From CAYMST01 sp964393115 (GTDB lineage: Bacteria; Bacteroidota; Bacteroidia; Cytophagales; Cyclobacteriaceae): DNA of 37,852 nucleotides. The notes below the pieces were generated by a model, which was not told where the DNA came from, did not search any database, and saw nothing but the letters and a program-made list of their open reading frames with translations. Within the stretch, counting starts at the first letter, position 1, and each line of letters begins with the position of its first letter. The translations under genes were made by a program, and so were the position numbers. Below, one piece after another: positions 8,561 to 17,200 of the stretch. The stretch is from NCBI GenBank assembly GCA_964393115.1, contig CAYMST010000014.1, forward strand, positions 1 to 37,852. Direction: 5' to 3'.

Positions 8561-9487
8561 GTGAAGAAATCAAAACTATTGGTTGTGATAGCTGGTCCCA
8601 CGGCTATTGGGAAGACTAAACTAACCATAGATTTAGCCAAACGGTTTTCGTCAGAGATCATCTCGGCAGATTCCAGACAGGTATTTAGAGAATTAGAAAT
8701 TGGTACCGCCAAGCCGGATGCCAGTGAATTGGCGGAAGCGAAACATTACTTTATCAATACACATTCTGTTCATGATCCATTCAGTGCAGGAGATTTCGAG
8801 CGAGAAGGTCTACGTTTATTAGCGACACTTTTTGAGCACCTAGATGTGGTATTTATGACTGGTGGGTCTGGTATGTACATTGATGCGATATGTAAGGGGC
8901 TTGACGAAATGCCAGCCATACCCATAAATATTCGTGATCATCTAATGCATCGTTTAAGAGACGAGGGACTTTCGGTGTTGCAGGAAGAACTTAGAACCAA
9001 GGATCCTGAATACTTCGAAGAAGTAGATATTCAAAATTCTCAACGCGTGGTGAGGGCTTTGGAAATGATAGAGGGTACGGGACAAAAATTCTCCTCTTTC
9101 AGAACCCAAAAAAAAGAGGTTGATCGTCCATTTTCAATACTTAAGGTGGGATTAGAAATGGAGCGCGAGAAGTTGAATGAACGTATAGATCTCCGCATGG
9201 ACATGATGATCGAAGCAGGGCTGTTTGAAGAGGCGAGGACTTTTCATCCGTTGAAACACATTAATGCACTTCAAACGGTTGGGTATCGTGAGATATTTGA
9301 CTTTTTTGATGGTATATACGATCGTGAGGAAGCTGTTCGTCTGTTGAAAAGAAATAGCCGAAGATATGCTAAGCGCCAAATGACCTGGTTTAAAAGAGAT
9401 TCAGACTATCACTGGTATCACCCGCAGCAACGGGAAGAAATTGTACAATTAATTGAACAGAGAGTAGACGCAATCAGAGAAATATAA
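8561..9487 (+). CDS. miaA: tRNA dimethylallyltransferase
   Basis: Transfers a dimethylallyl group from DMAPP to N6 of A37 in tRNAs reading UNN codons. 308 residues, the family's usual length. The P-loop GPTAIGKT is near residue 12, followed by the family motifs SADSRQVFRELEIGTAKP, GGSGMYIDAICKGLD, NSQRVVRALE, the TVGYREIFDFFDG stretch near residue 240, and RYAKRQMTWFKRD near the C-terminus. The start is GTG at 8561, which puts the P-loop close to the N-terminus as expected. It is transcribed divergently from the kinase operon. Its last 14 bases overlap the 3' end of the convergent modC gene. Confidence 0.96.
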   Translation: MKKSKLLVVIAGPTAIGKTKLTIDLAKRFSSEIISADSRQVFRELEIGTAKPDASELAEAKHYFINTHSVHDPFSAGDFEREGLRLLATLFEHLDVVFMTGGSGMYIDAICKGLDEMPAIPINIRDHLMHRLRDEGLSVLQEELRTKDPEYFEEVDIQNSQRVVRALEMIEGTGQKFSSFRTQKKEVDRPFSILKVGLEMEREKLNERIDLRMDMMIEAGLFEEARTFHPLKHINALQTVGYREIFDFFDGIYDREEAVRLLKRNSRRYAKRQMTWFKRDSDYHWYHPQQREEIVQLIEQRVDAIREI

Positions 9488-10082
9488 GTTCGTCACAGTA
9501 GTCTTTCATTAGGTTTTCATCATGTGACACCAGTAACATTATTTTATGCTGTTGTACTTTAAGTATGTCAAGCATTTTATGCTTGTTCTTAGCGTCTTGC
9601 GCTGAAAATGGTTCATCGAGCAGTAAGATGGTATTATCTCCTGCGAGTGCTCTAATAAAGCCAAATCGCTGTTGTTGTCCTCCAGAGAGGTAGTTTGGTT
9701 TTTTATGGATATGGGGTGTCAAGGCTAGGTCTTCCATAAACGACTTCAAGCCATCAGATATGTGTTGGCTAGCGAACGCTATGTTCTGCCGCGCTGTCAT
9801 ATGTGGGAACAATACAGTGTTTTGAGGTAAATAGCCGATATTTCTATTTCCAATAGGCAGTTGAGTCTTTTTCTGCTCATCAAACCATAGTTTTCCATTG
9901 AATTCGATCGTTCCTGAACTCGGCTTATCAATACCAGCGATACACTTGAGTAGTGTTGACTTCCCACTTCCCGAAGGCCCTACTACTCCCAGAATGCCGT
10001 TTGATTGGGTATAAAAAGATACGTCAAGTTCCTCGGTGCGATTGAGCTTCTTTTTAATATTTACCTTCAGTTCGTTAACCAC
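9474..10082 (-). CDS. modC: Molybdate ABC transporter ATP-binding protein, short form
   Basis: The ATPase that energises molybdate import. 202 residues with Walker A GPSGSGKST, Q-loop YLPQNTVLFPHMT, signature LSGGQQQR, Walker B ILLLDEPFSAQD and the switch His in LLVSHDE. It ends right after the ATPase core (CDELIFL), so it lacks the C-terminal TOBE/Mop domain of the roughly 350-residue enterobacterial ModC, where molybdate binding gives feedback inhibition. It starts with GTG inside modB (16-nt overlap) and its end overlaps convergent miaA by 14 nt. Substrate assignment rests on modA, modB and moaA beside it; tungstate is an alternative. Confidence 0.88.
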   Translation of the reverse strand: MVNELKVNIKKKLNRTEELDVSFYTQSNGILGVVGPSGSGKSTLLKCIAGIDKPSSGTIEFNGKLWFDEQKKTQLPIGNRNIGYLPQNTVLFPHMTARQNIAFASQHISDGLKSFMEDLALTPHIHKKPNYLSGGQQQRFGFIRALAGDNTILLLDEPFSAQDAKNKHKMLDILKVQQHKIMLLVSHDENLMKDYCDELIFL

Positions 10083-10744
10083 TTTTTATCAAGGGAATAA
10101 ATGGTCGTTAAAACAACCGTGGAAAATAAGAGCATTATTCCAGCATAAACACCTGCAGTATCCAACCGCAATGCCTCCATCTCGTGATAAATAGCGATGC
10201 TAGCCACGCGTGTTTCATCAGGAATATTGCCACCAATCATTAAGATAACCCCAAACTCTCCGATGGTATGCGCGAAAGACAGTACTACTGCTGAAATGAT
10301 CGCTCCACGAACTTGGGGTAAAAGAACCTTTAGATAAGTGGTCCATTTCGATTTTCCCATGGAGTAGGAGACCCACCGAAAGTCATTGGAAAGATTTTCT
10401 AGGGAAGAATAGATGGGATTTATCATGAATGGGAGACTGTAGATCACCGAACCTAGTAAAATACCTTCAAAGCTGAATGCCAAATTTTTACCTGTTACTG
10501 TTGTCCAAACCTTTCCAAGGATATGATCTTTATTGAATGATAACAATAAATAGAAACCAAGAACGCTAGGCGGTAAAACCATCGGTAAGGTTATAATGGC
10601 ACGAACAACTGATTTGCCTGGAAATTTATAGGTATGAAGATAAAATACCAATGGAATGGCTATGGCGAATAATATGACGGTGGTAAGTGCCGATAGCTTC
10701 AAGCTTAGTACAAAAGGAGTCCAATCAATAGTGTCCCAACTCAT
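10067..10744 (-). CDS. modB: Molybdate ABC transporter permease
   Basis: Integral inner-membrane permease of 225 residues with about five hydrophobic segments (first LSALTTVILFAIAIPLVFYL, last GVYAGIMLLFSTVVLTTIYS). Family hallmarks are LPMVLPPSVLGFYLLL near residue 55 and the HTIGEFGVILMIGGNIP loop near 160, typical of ModB/CysT-type permeases. Its start lies inside the 3' end of modA (20-nt overlap) and its 3' end overlaps modC, so the three subunits are translationally coupled. Confidence 0.92.
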   Translation of the reverse strand: MSWDTIDWTPFVLSLKLSALTTVILFAIAIPLVFYLHTYKFPGKSVVRAIITLPMVLPPSVLGFYLLLSFNKDHILGKVWTTVTGKNLAFSFEGILLGSVIYSLPFMINPIYSSLENLSNDFRWVSYSMGKSKWTTYLKVLLPQVRGAIISAVVLSFAHTIGEFGVILMIGGNIPDETRVASIAIYHEMEALRLDTAGVYAGIMLLFSTVVLTTIYSLDKKWLTN

Positions 10745-11453
10745 TGTTATTGACTTCTAAATTAAACTCGTTAAGCATTTTGGCTGAAGTCTCTGAGATA
10801 AGGAAGTCAAGAAATCTATTCACTGTTAGCGTTTCATTTAAAATTACTATTTGGTTGATTGTAGCGTAGGTTTTCATCACAGTCCAATAGCCGTTTCCTG
10901 ATGGTAATGGTATTGCGCTGCTTGCCGTAAAGCCAATATCTAGCGTTCCAGACATGATAAATTGATTGACTTGACTGACACTATTTCCCACAATAAGTTT
11001 ACCTTCTAGGGTTTGCGTAGCCACTTTGGAAGAGATAAGCTTTCGTGCTAATGCGCCAAAAGGAGCAAGTTCTGCATCAGCGATGCCAATCCTGGATGCT
11101 TTCAAAATGGTTGATGTCAAGTTTGTAATACTATCCCTAGACCAAATGGCCAAAGTGCTTTTGCAAAATTCCAAAGGTGTAGATTTGGCATGACTACTTG
11201 CATGTAAAAGAATTCCATATTTAGGATCTGCTGAAATGAATAAGTCAAATGGAGCTCCATTTGTAATCTGGTTAAACAATACTCCCGACGCACCGATACT
11301 CATTTTTATTTCATGTCCAGGATCTGTTGAATGATATTGTCTAATTATATTTTCCAAGGGACGAACTAAGCTGGATGCTACAGCTATTCGTATGATCTCT
11401 GCATTTGAATGGACAGGGAATACTATTAAAATTGAAACTAGAAACGCTTTCAT
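10725..11453 (-). CDS. modA: Molybdate ABC transporter substrate-binding protein
   Basis: 242-residue periplasmic oxyanion-binding protein. The N-terminal hydrophobic signal (AFLVSILIVFPVHSNAE) should be cleaved near residue 18. Mature-protein motifs follow: IRIAVASSLVRPLENI, then IGASGVLFNQITNGAPFDLFISAD, the usual ModA pattern in which the early Ser and the SGxL region contact molybdate. Near residue 130 it reads IGIADAELAPFGALA, matching the ModA ADPxxxPxG segment. The ATG overlaps the moaA stop (ATGA). No lipobox is evident, so it is probably soluble periplasmic. Confidence 0.92.
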   Translation of the reverse strand: MKAFLVSILIVFPVHSNAEIIRIAVASSLVRPLENIIRQYHSTDPGHEIKMSIGASGVLFNQITNGAPFDLFISADPKYGILLHASSHAKSTPLEFCKSTLAIWSRDSITNLTSTILKASRIGIADAELAPFGALARKLISSKVATQTLEGKLIVGNSVSQVNQFIMSGTLDIGFTASSAIPLPSGNGYWTVMKTYATINQIVILNETLTVNRFLDFLISETSAKMLNEFNLEVNNNELGHY

Positions 11454-12445
11454 CCACCTATAGTTGACATAGAAGAAAACACGTCATGTTTTTGATAGTT
11501 TGCTTCCGCAGCAAACCCATCCTTTGGCTTTTGTCCAATGGAGGATTTAATTACAGATATCAGCTCTTCATCACTGCAGTTATCTCGAAGTAAGGATTTG
11601 AGACTAGTGCCATTTTTTTGATATAAGCAGGTTTTCAACTCTCCTGTGGCCGTAATACGCATTCGGTTACAGTCACCACAAAAAGTTCGAGAATAAGCTG
11701 GAATAATACCGATACTGGTCTCATATCCATCAATCGTATAATTAACTGATGTGCTTCCAGGAGCATTGATTCTGGGAAGTAAGTTGCCAAATTCCGCCTC
11801 CAACATGTCTTTAATATGTAGATGCGTTAAGGGCTTAACTAGTTCAGTTTTATCATTTTTTCCGTTAAACGGCATTTCTTCAATATAACGTAACGCTACT
11901 TTGTGCTTAAGCGCAAATTTAGCCATGTCAATTACCTCATGATCATTACTGCCATTCATAACGACCATATTCAGCTTTATATGAAGGCCTAAATCCAAAG
12001 ATTCATATAGAAAATCAAGTGTAGGTAATAGACTATCAAACCTTGTGATATTAAAAAAGTTGGTTCTATCCAGACTGTCCAAACTAAGGTTGAGACTATT
12101 TACATTAGACTTTTTTATTTTGTCCAGATAAGCATGTGCTATAAGGCCGTTTGTAGTAATATTGACGGCGTCTACCTTGGGCAATTGTGATATATCCTCT
12201 ATTAGTTCCATGATACCAGACCGAGCGAAAGGCTCTCCTCCAGTAATCCTTACTTTATTTATACCTTCTTGAGATAGGACAGAAGTAACGCGAAATAGTT
12301 CTTCCAATGTAAGAATTTCCTTTTTTGGAAGGAACTTCATGTTTTTAGTGGGCATACAATACGTACATCGCAAATTGCATTTATCCGTTACTGCGAGCCG
12401 TAAGTAGCTTATTTTTCTTCCAAACTTATCTTCAAGCATACCCAT
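11450..12445 (-). CDS. moaA: GTP 3',8-cyclase (molybdenum cofactor biosynthesis)
   Basis: A radical SAM enzyme converting GTP to 3',8-cyclo-GTP, the first step of molybdenum cofactor synthesis. The SAM cluster is CNLRCTYC near the N-terminus, followed by RITGGEPF and NITTNG. The C-terminal GTP-binding cluster shows in FCGDCNRMRITATGELKTC. The protein ends in the Gly-Gly tail that MoaA needs for activity (STIGG, stop). A TTG at 12457 extends the frame, but ATG 12445 or 12439 gives a normal N-terminus (MLEDKFGRKISYLRL). A TAATTTTG sequence, a perfect -7 match, overlaps the TTG (12462-12455), though without a well-spaced -33 element. It heads the moaA-modABC operon; no moaC, moaE or moeA is in the window. 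Confidence 0.94.
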   Translation of the reverse strand: MGMLEDKFGRKISYLRLAVTDKCNLRCTYCMPTKNMKFLPKKEILTLEELFRVTSVLSQEGINKVRITGGEPFARSGIMELIEDISQLPKVDAVNITTNGLIAHAYLDKIKKSNVNSLNLSLDSLDRTNFFNITRFDSLLPTLDFLYESLDLGLHIKLNMVVMNGSNDHEVIDMAKFALKHKVALRYIEEMPFNGKNDKTELVKPLTHLHIKDMLEAEFGNLLPRINAPGSTSVNYTIDGYETSIGIIPAYSRTFCGDCNRMRITATGELKTCLYQKNGTSLKSLLRDNCSDEELISVIKSSIGQKPKDGFAAEANYQKHDVFSSMSTIGG

Positions 12446-12704
12446 TACAGTTTGCAAAATTAATGAAATAGGAATTATTTAAGTAGGAAACAACTTTGGA
12501 TCGAGTAGTAAATTGAATTTTAAGATGTATCAGACTGCTTAATTTGGATGGATTTAAATATTTGAAGTTCGATTGAGGTTTACTTTGATGATTCTCTTAA
12601 CATGGAATCCCTAAACCGAACCTTTCAAATCAATTTTTCAGTTTAATTATCTTATTAATTCCATATAAATTTCCTGCTAAATCAGTTTATTAACGTAGAG
12701 ATAT

Positions 12705-13237
12705 ATGGCTTTGATAAAACCAGTTTTGGGTAAGGCACCACAAATAGGAGAGGACACTTGGCTTGCTGAAAATGCCACTATTGTCGGTGATGTGGTGGTT
12801 GGACATCACTGTTCGGTTTGGTTTAGTGCAGTAGTTCGCGGAGATGTGAACTATATTAAAATTGGCGATTACAGTAACATCCAGGATCGCGCCGTAATTC
12901 ATGGTANNNNNNNNNNNNNNNNNATGAAAAGTCCCCAACAAATATTGGTAGTCATGTGAGCATTGGACATAATGCTTTAGTTCATGGCTGCACGTTGATG
13001 GATAATGTACTTATTGGCATGGGAGCAATCGTTATGGATGGTGCGGTGGTAGAAGAGGGTGCAATTGTAGCTGCTGGTGCCGTGGTATTGGAAGGAACCA
13101 TAGTTGAAGCGGGGAGTATTTACGCTGGGGTACCGGCCAAGAAAGTAAAGAAAGCGGAAGGAGATACTAAGGCGATGATCAAACGTATTTCTGGAAATTA
13201 TTTGAAATACTCAGGCTGGTTTAAAGAGCAGGAATGA
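12705..13237 (+). CDS. Gamma-carbonic-anhydrase-like hexapeptide-repeat protein (interrupted by gap)
   Basis: A left-handed beta-helix protein of the gamma-CA/YrdA family, expected as a trimer with zinc at subunit interfaces. The N-terminal part (IGEDTWLAENATIVGDVVVG, VWFSAVVRGD, NIQDRAVIHG) carries one predicted zinc-ligand His; the later part has SIGHNALVHGC with the other two. It ends with YAGVPAKKVKKAE and a helical tail, as usual. A 17-N gap shifts the frame between VIHG and EKSPTNIGSHVSIGH. The parts join only if the true gap is a multiple of three, most likely a few bases. I read one intact gene of about 170 residues, not a pseudogene. Catalytic activity cannot be judged, since many members are inactive or act on other substrates. 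Confidence 0.85.
12907..12923. other. Assembly gap (17 N) inside the gamma-CA gene
   Basis: Seventeen N. The flanking coding frames disagree by this length, so the stated size is wrong for an intact gene. No repeat flanks it. Confidence 0.95.
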
Positions 13238-13244
13238 GATATGA

Positions 13245-13276
13245 AATCCAAGTGACCAATATCGATCACTTGGATT
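13245..13276. terminator. Stem-loop between convergent genes, possible terminator
   Basis: A perfect 11-bp inverted repeat (AATCCAAGTGA at 13245-13255, TCACTTGGATT at 13266-13276) with a 10-nt loop, 7 bp after the gamma-CA stop and in the gap between two convergent genes. Neither side has a strong T-run, so a terminator role is likely by position but not proven. Confidence 0.5.
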
Positions 13277-13347
13277 ATATGGAGTCCATTTCAACAGCGT
13301 GTTGCTATATTTTCTATCAGCTATTAAATAGACTTTATATAAAACTC

Positions 13348-14268
13348 TTAAAAATAGAGAGGACACTTTGGATGCCTTGAAATATTTAGCTCTCGTCTAA
13401 AAGTCAACATGATTTCATGAGATCCCGCCGAATATTGTCCCAATTGGTTGGTAACAATGTCATAGGCATAGCCAAATCTAAAGTTATCATTGAGTACTAA
13501 CTGCATGAGCAATATCATCTCACCACCCCTTCTATAGGTAAGTCCTGCATAAGCCATTTCTTCAAAGATCAAATTGGCCGTGATATCATACCCAAGTTCA
13601 TTCCCTTCCTTGTAAGTAAGAATTGTATAAGGATGAATTTTTATTGAATTGGTTAAATCCCACACCGCTCCAGTTGCCATATAGTATGTTCTGATATCCC
13701 GTTGAGTGCTTTCCTCTAATTTGAAGTGCTTGGGCTGCATGATAAATGGTACCGAGAGGCCAAAGAACCACTTAGGATTGGCGTAATATACACCAGTACC
13801 AAAATTAGGTCGGAAACGTTGTCTCCCATTAACAAATAGCGGATCTTCTGGATTTAAGAACGTTCGACCTGAAAAATCAGAGTATTTATAATTTACTGAT
13901 GCTTGGAGCCCTAGAGATAAAATGCCATGTGACATTGGGATCTTATACGAGTACATTCCAGCGAAGCTATTTTCTACGTGGTCACCAATTTCATCACGCA
14001 TGGCCATAAAACCAACTCCTACAAGGTTATGCCATACCGAAGTGTGGGCCGTAAATGCTTGAAGGTTTGGTGCTCCATCTATATTCACCCATTGATCTCG
14101 ATGGGTCAATGAAGCACTGAAAATGTTCAAACTACCCGCATAGGCTGGGTTTATCGTCAGACCATTATAAAGTCTTGTAGACATAATTTGCTGCTGCTGA
14201 GCATGTGCACTTACCGTCACTAAAAAGAGACATAGCGCTAGCGATATTTGTGTTTTAAACAATCTCAT
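13348..14268 (-). CDS. PorP/SprF-family T9SS membrane protein
   Basis: 306 residues with a signal peptide (LALCLFLVTVSAHAQ) and the family hallmark NGLTINPAYAGSLN right after it. Amphipathic beta strands follow (VGVGFMAMRD, ILSLGLQASVNYKYSDF), with a late SHEIMLTFR strand and a CPLYF C-terminus, all typical of PorP/SprF outer-membrane beta-barrels. In Flavobacterium johnsoniae SprF is encoded just downstream of the giant adhesin SprB and is needed for its secretion or surface attachment. Here the ATG lies 10 nt after the stop of the giant adhesin gene, the same arrangement. It is the last gene of the surface operon and probably serves as the dedicated adaptor of that adhesin. Confidence 0.92.
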   Translation of the reverse strand: MRLFKTQISLALCLFLVTVSAHAQQQQIMSTRLYNGLTINPAYAGSLNIFSASLTHRDQWVNIDGAPNLQAFTAHTSVWHNLVGVGFMAMRDEIGDHVENSFAGMYSYKIPMSHGILSLGLQASVNYKYSDFSGRTFLNPEDPLFVNGRQRFRPNFGTGVYYANPKWFFGLSVPFIMQPKHFKLEESTQRDIRTYYMATGAVWDLTNSIKIHPYTILTYKEGNELGYDITANLIFEEMAYAGLTYRRGGEMILLMQLVLNDNFRFGYAYDIVTNQLGQYSAGSHEIMLTFRRELNISRHPKCPLYF

Positions 14269-14278
14269 TTTCAGTTTA

Positions 14279-17200
14279 TTACCTTACAAGTTCTAAATAA
14301 CCTTGAATTGGGTCAGAATCATCACCTTTTTCTACGATATAGAAATACGTTCCTTCTGGAAGAGCACCTGTTCCGATCCTGTTGCTAATACCTGAGAAGC
14401 TTTGATTTCCTACCTGGTTTTGATATTGAAATCTAGTGCCATTCTCGAGATTTTCCCAGACTAAGATACCTGCTCTGTTGAAAATCTTAACGGTAGAGCT
14501 AGGGAAGTCCTCAATACACTCTATGCGCATGTAGGCATTTAAGTCATCACCATTATCCGATATAGCGTTGTATACCAGGATGTCACCTTTGATGTCAAAC
14601 TCGGCTGAGCCCTTACAGCCATCGTTATCTACGACATCAAGTCGATATTGTCCTGGGCTAAGGTCACCAATTGCGGCATCCTGAGATGAGGTTAATAGTA
14701 CATCCCCGAACTCGTCCTTTTTATACCATGTAGCTCCCTGGAATGCTAAACTCTTATTAGGAGTTATGAAATCAACGTTTGCAAATCCGTTATAGCCTGA
14801 CAATGGGTTTCCATTACTAAATAATGTGAAACAACCCGAATTTACAGTTCTAATGCCGATGATTGGGGTAATGGTATCCAAGGCAATTTCCACTGGATCG
14901 GAGAATTCCGAAGGACATTCCGAAAGTCTTTCAACAGCTTGAACAATATAGGTTCCTACTGATAAGTTTGACAAGGAATCAACGCCTTCTGCAATAAGAG
15001 TTGTATCTATGGCATTATACCAGTTGAAATCTAAGGTTTCTGTATCATTACTGAAAGCGACTACTTTTCCATTAGGATTTTCTAAATCACATTTTGTATT
15101 GTTGTTTTTTAGACTCAAGTCAGGTACCAGAACTACAGGTAAATCTGCCGGTATCGTAAATGTTTGTTCTGCTGTACATCCTGTGATTTGATTTTCCACA
15201 ACCACCGTGTAAGGAGTATTTGCAAGTCCAGTAGCAATAGCAAATTGACTTACGGTATCAGCAGTATTCAATTCACTTCCCGATCCTTGCAGCCAGATAA
15301 CATTCACTGGAACTACGTCATCTCCGGTATCCACGCCAAACGAGGTCTGCGCCTTACCGTTAGGGTTGCTCGGATTACATGTCGTGAGTTTCAGTAACGT
15401 GTCGATCTCAAACATAGGAGGAGAGGTAGCATCCTTAATGGTTACCGTATCATAAGCATAGCAGTTTTCATCATACTCCGCTTGAGTCCTTACTGTATAG
15501 ATACCGGCTTTCAATTCATTCATTACAGCACTATCTTCTAGGAAGACGGCGGTGGAGATATTTGAATCATCGACTAAACCTTCATACCAGGCGTAGTTGA
15601 CATCCGTCAGAGGACGGTCCTCGCCATATATATTAGTCAAAGTTCCATCCACCTGGGACTCATTTAACAAGATGGCCTGAGCGAAAGCAACACCAGATCC
15701 AATATCGTCGAAACAGAATATATCATCACTTGAGGTACTTACAATTCTGATGCCGTCATGGAAGATATTCAGCGCAGGAACCTCTATTACTTCGCTGGTT
15801 ACACAACCGGATACTCCATCAGTGACGTCGGCTTGGTAGAAACCAGTGAGCAACTCTGTGATTCCAGATGTTGTAGCACCTGCTATTGGTTCGACAGTAC
15901 TTCCATCAACGGTTGACCATTGATAGGACACGTTGCCTTCTGAAATCAAGTTAAGTTCCGAAGTGTCAATAGCTAAGGCACCTAACCCTTCAGCCGTATT
16001 ACAAAGAATGTTTCCTATGCTCAACGTGGTGTCAATTCGAACAGTAGGCCTAAGGGTACTATCGGCTACAAAGGCTTCGACTACTAATTTCGTTTCACAC
16101 AGTGTATTGATATGGCGGCCTTCGATATAATAATTTCCAGCGGCTAACCCTTCGAAAACACCAGCTGCTGTTATGGTGTCAAATGGAGTGGTCAAAGACG
16201 GAAGGGTATCATAAATAAAGTATTGATAATCCGCTACATCGCCAATGGATGTTCTTAAGATCTCAACGCTACCGTTTGCTGGGATACAGAAGGTTTGGGC
16301 AACAGTAACAATGGAATCTATTCTATACACATCCTCATTGCTTTTTTCGAGAACAAACTGTTCCTCTGCAGCACATCCGGTAGTGTTGTTGGTAGCCAGT
16401 AGGGTATAGGTGGCAGCGGAAAGACTATCAACTGAATTATCGGTATCTGACAATCTTGTGCCCGTAGTATCTGCTCCTATAAACCAAGCAAAGCTATGAT
16501 TCGTACCTTCATCACCATCTGCTGTTGCTGAAATAGCACCGTTAGGAACTGCTGCGTCGTCACATCGTGTATCAGCACTTAACAACTCAAATTGAATACT
16601 TGGTGCTACTGTAGAATCACCAATTTCAAATGTATATACTTCCTGCGTTTCACATCCAGAAGCCACATGTGTTATCAGCACATCGTATCTTCCTGCACCT
16701 AGGTTAGCTTGTGAACTCTGCGAGCCGTTTGCTGTACCGATGATATCATTATTACTACTAGCTCCATTGTACCAAGTGAATGTAAAGTCACTGAGACTCT
16801 CACTTGCCCCGTTGTAGTTGATAGTACTGAATGCGGCACTTCCATTTGGAGTACTACATAATGTACTGGCTTGCTGCGTAGCAGCTGTAACTACCGGGTA
16901 GAACGCTGCCGTGTCAAGCTCGACGGTCAACATGGCCGAGCAACCAGAGGTATCGTTAGTCGCTAAGATCGTATAGAAGTCTCCTCCAAGATTCGCAATG
17001 GAGTCTGTACTTCCCGTTACGATAAGATTTGTAGCGGACGTATCGCTGCCGTCAAACCAACTTAGGGTAATAAATGATGGCAACGTTGCGGCACTGTCGA
17101 TTTGTGCTTTTATTGCTCCGTTAGCAGGACTGTTACACCCAATATTCTCTTTCGTAGTTACGCTGATAAACGGATTCGTGGAGAAGTCTTGAATGATCGC

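Noticed and set aside
12455..12462. Full promoter for moaA from the TAATTTTG match
   Set aside because: The -7 sequence is perfect, but the nearest TTG upstream is 28 nt away instead of about 19-22, so I did not list it as a promoter.
12458..12704. Possible riboswitch or small RNA in the 247-bp divergent region before moaA and the gamma-CA gene
   Set aside because: I saw no conserved riboswitch core, strong stem-loop set or T-run; it is AT-rich spacer, presumably with two promoters.
12956..13237. A stand-alone short hexapeptide-repeat gene starting at GTG 12956
   Set aside because: The frame is open upstream to the N gap (EKSPTNIGSH) and completes the gamma-CA fold begun at 12705.
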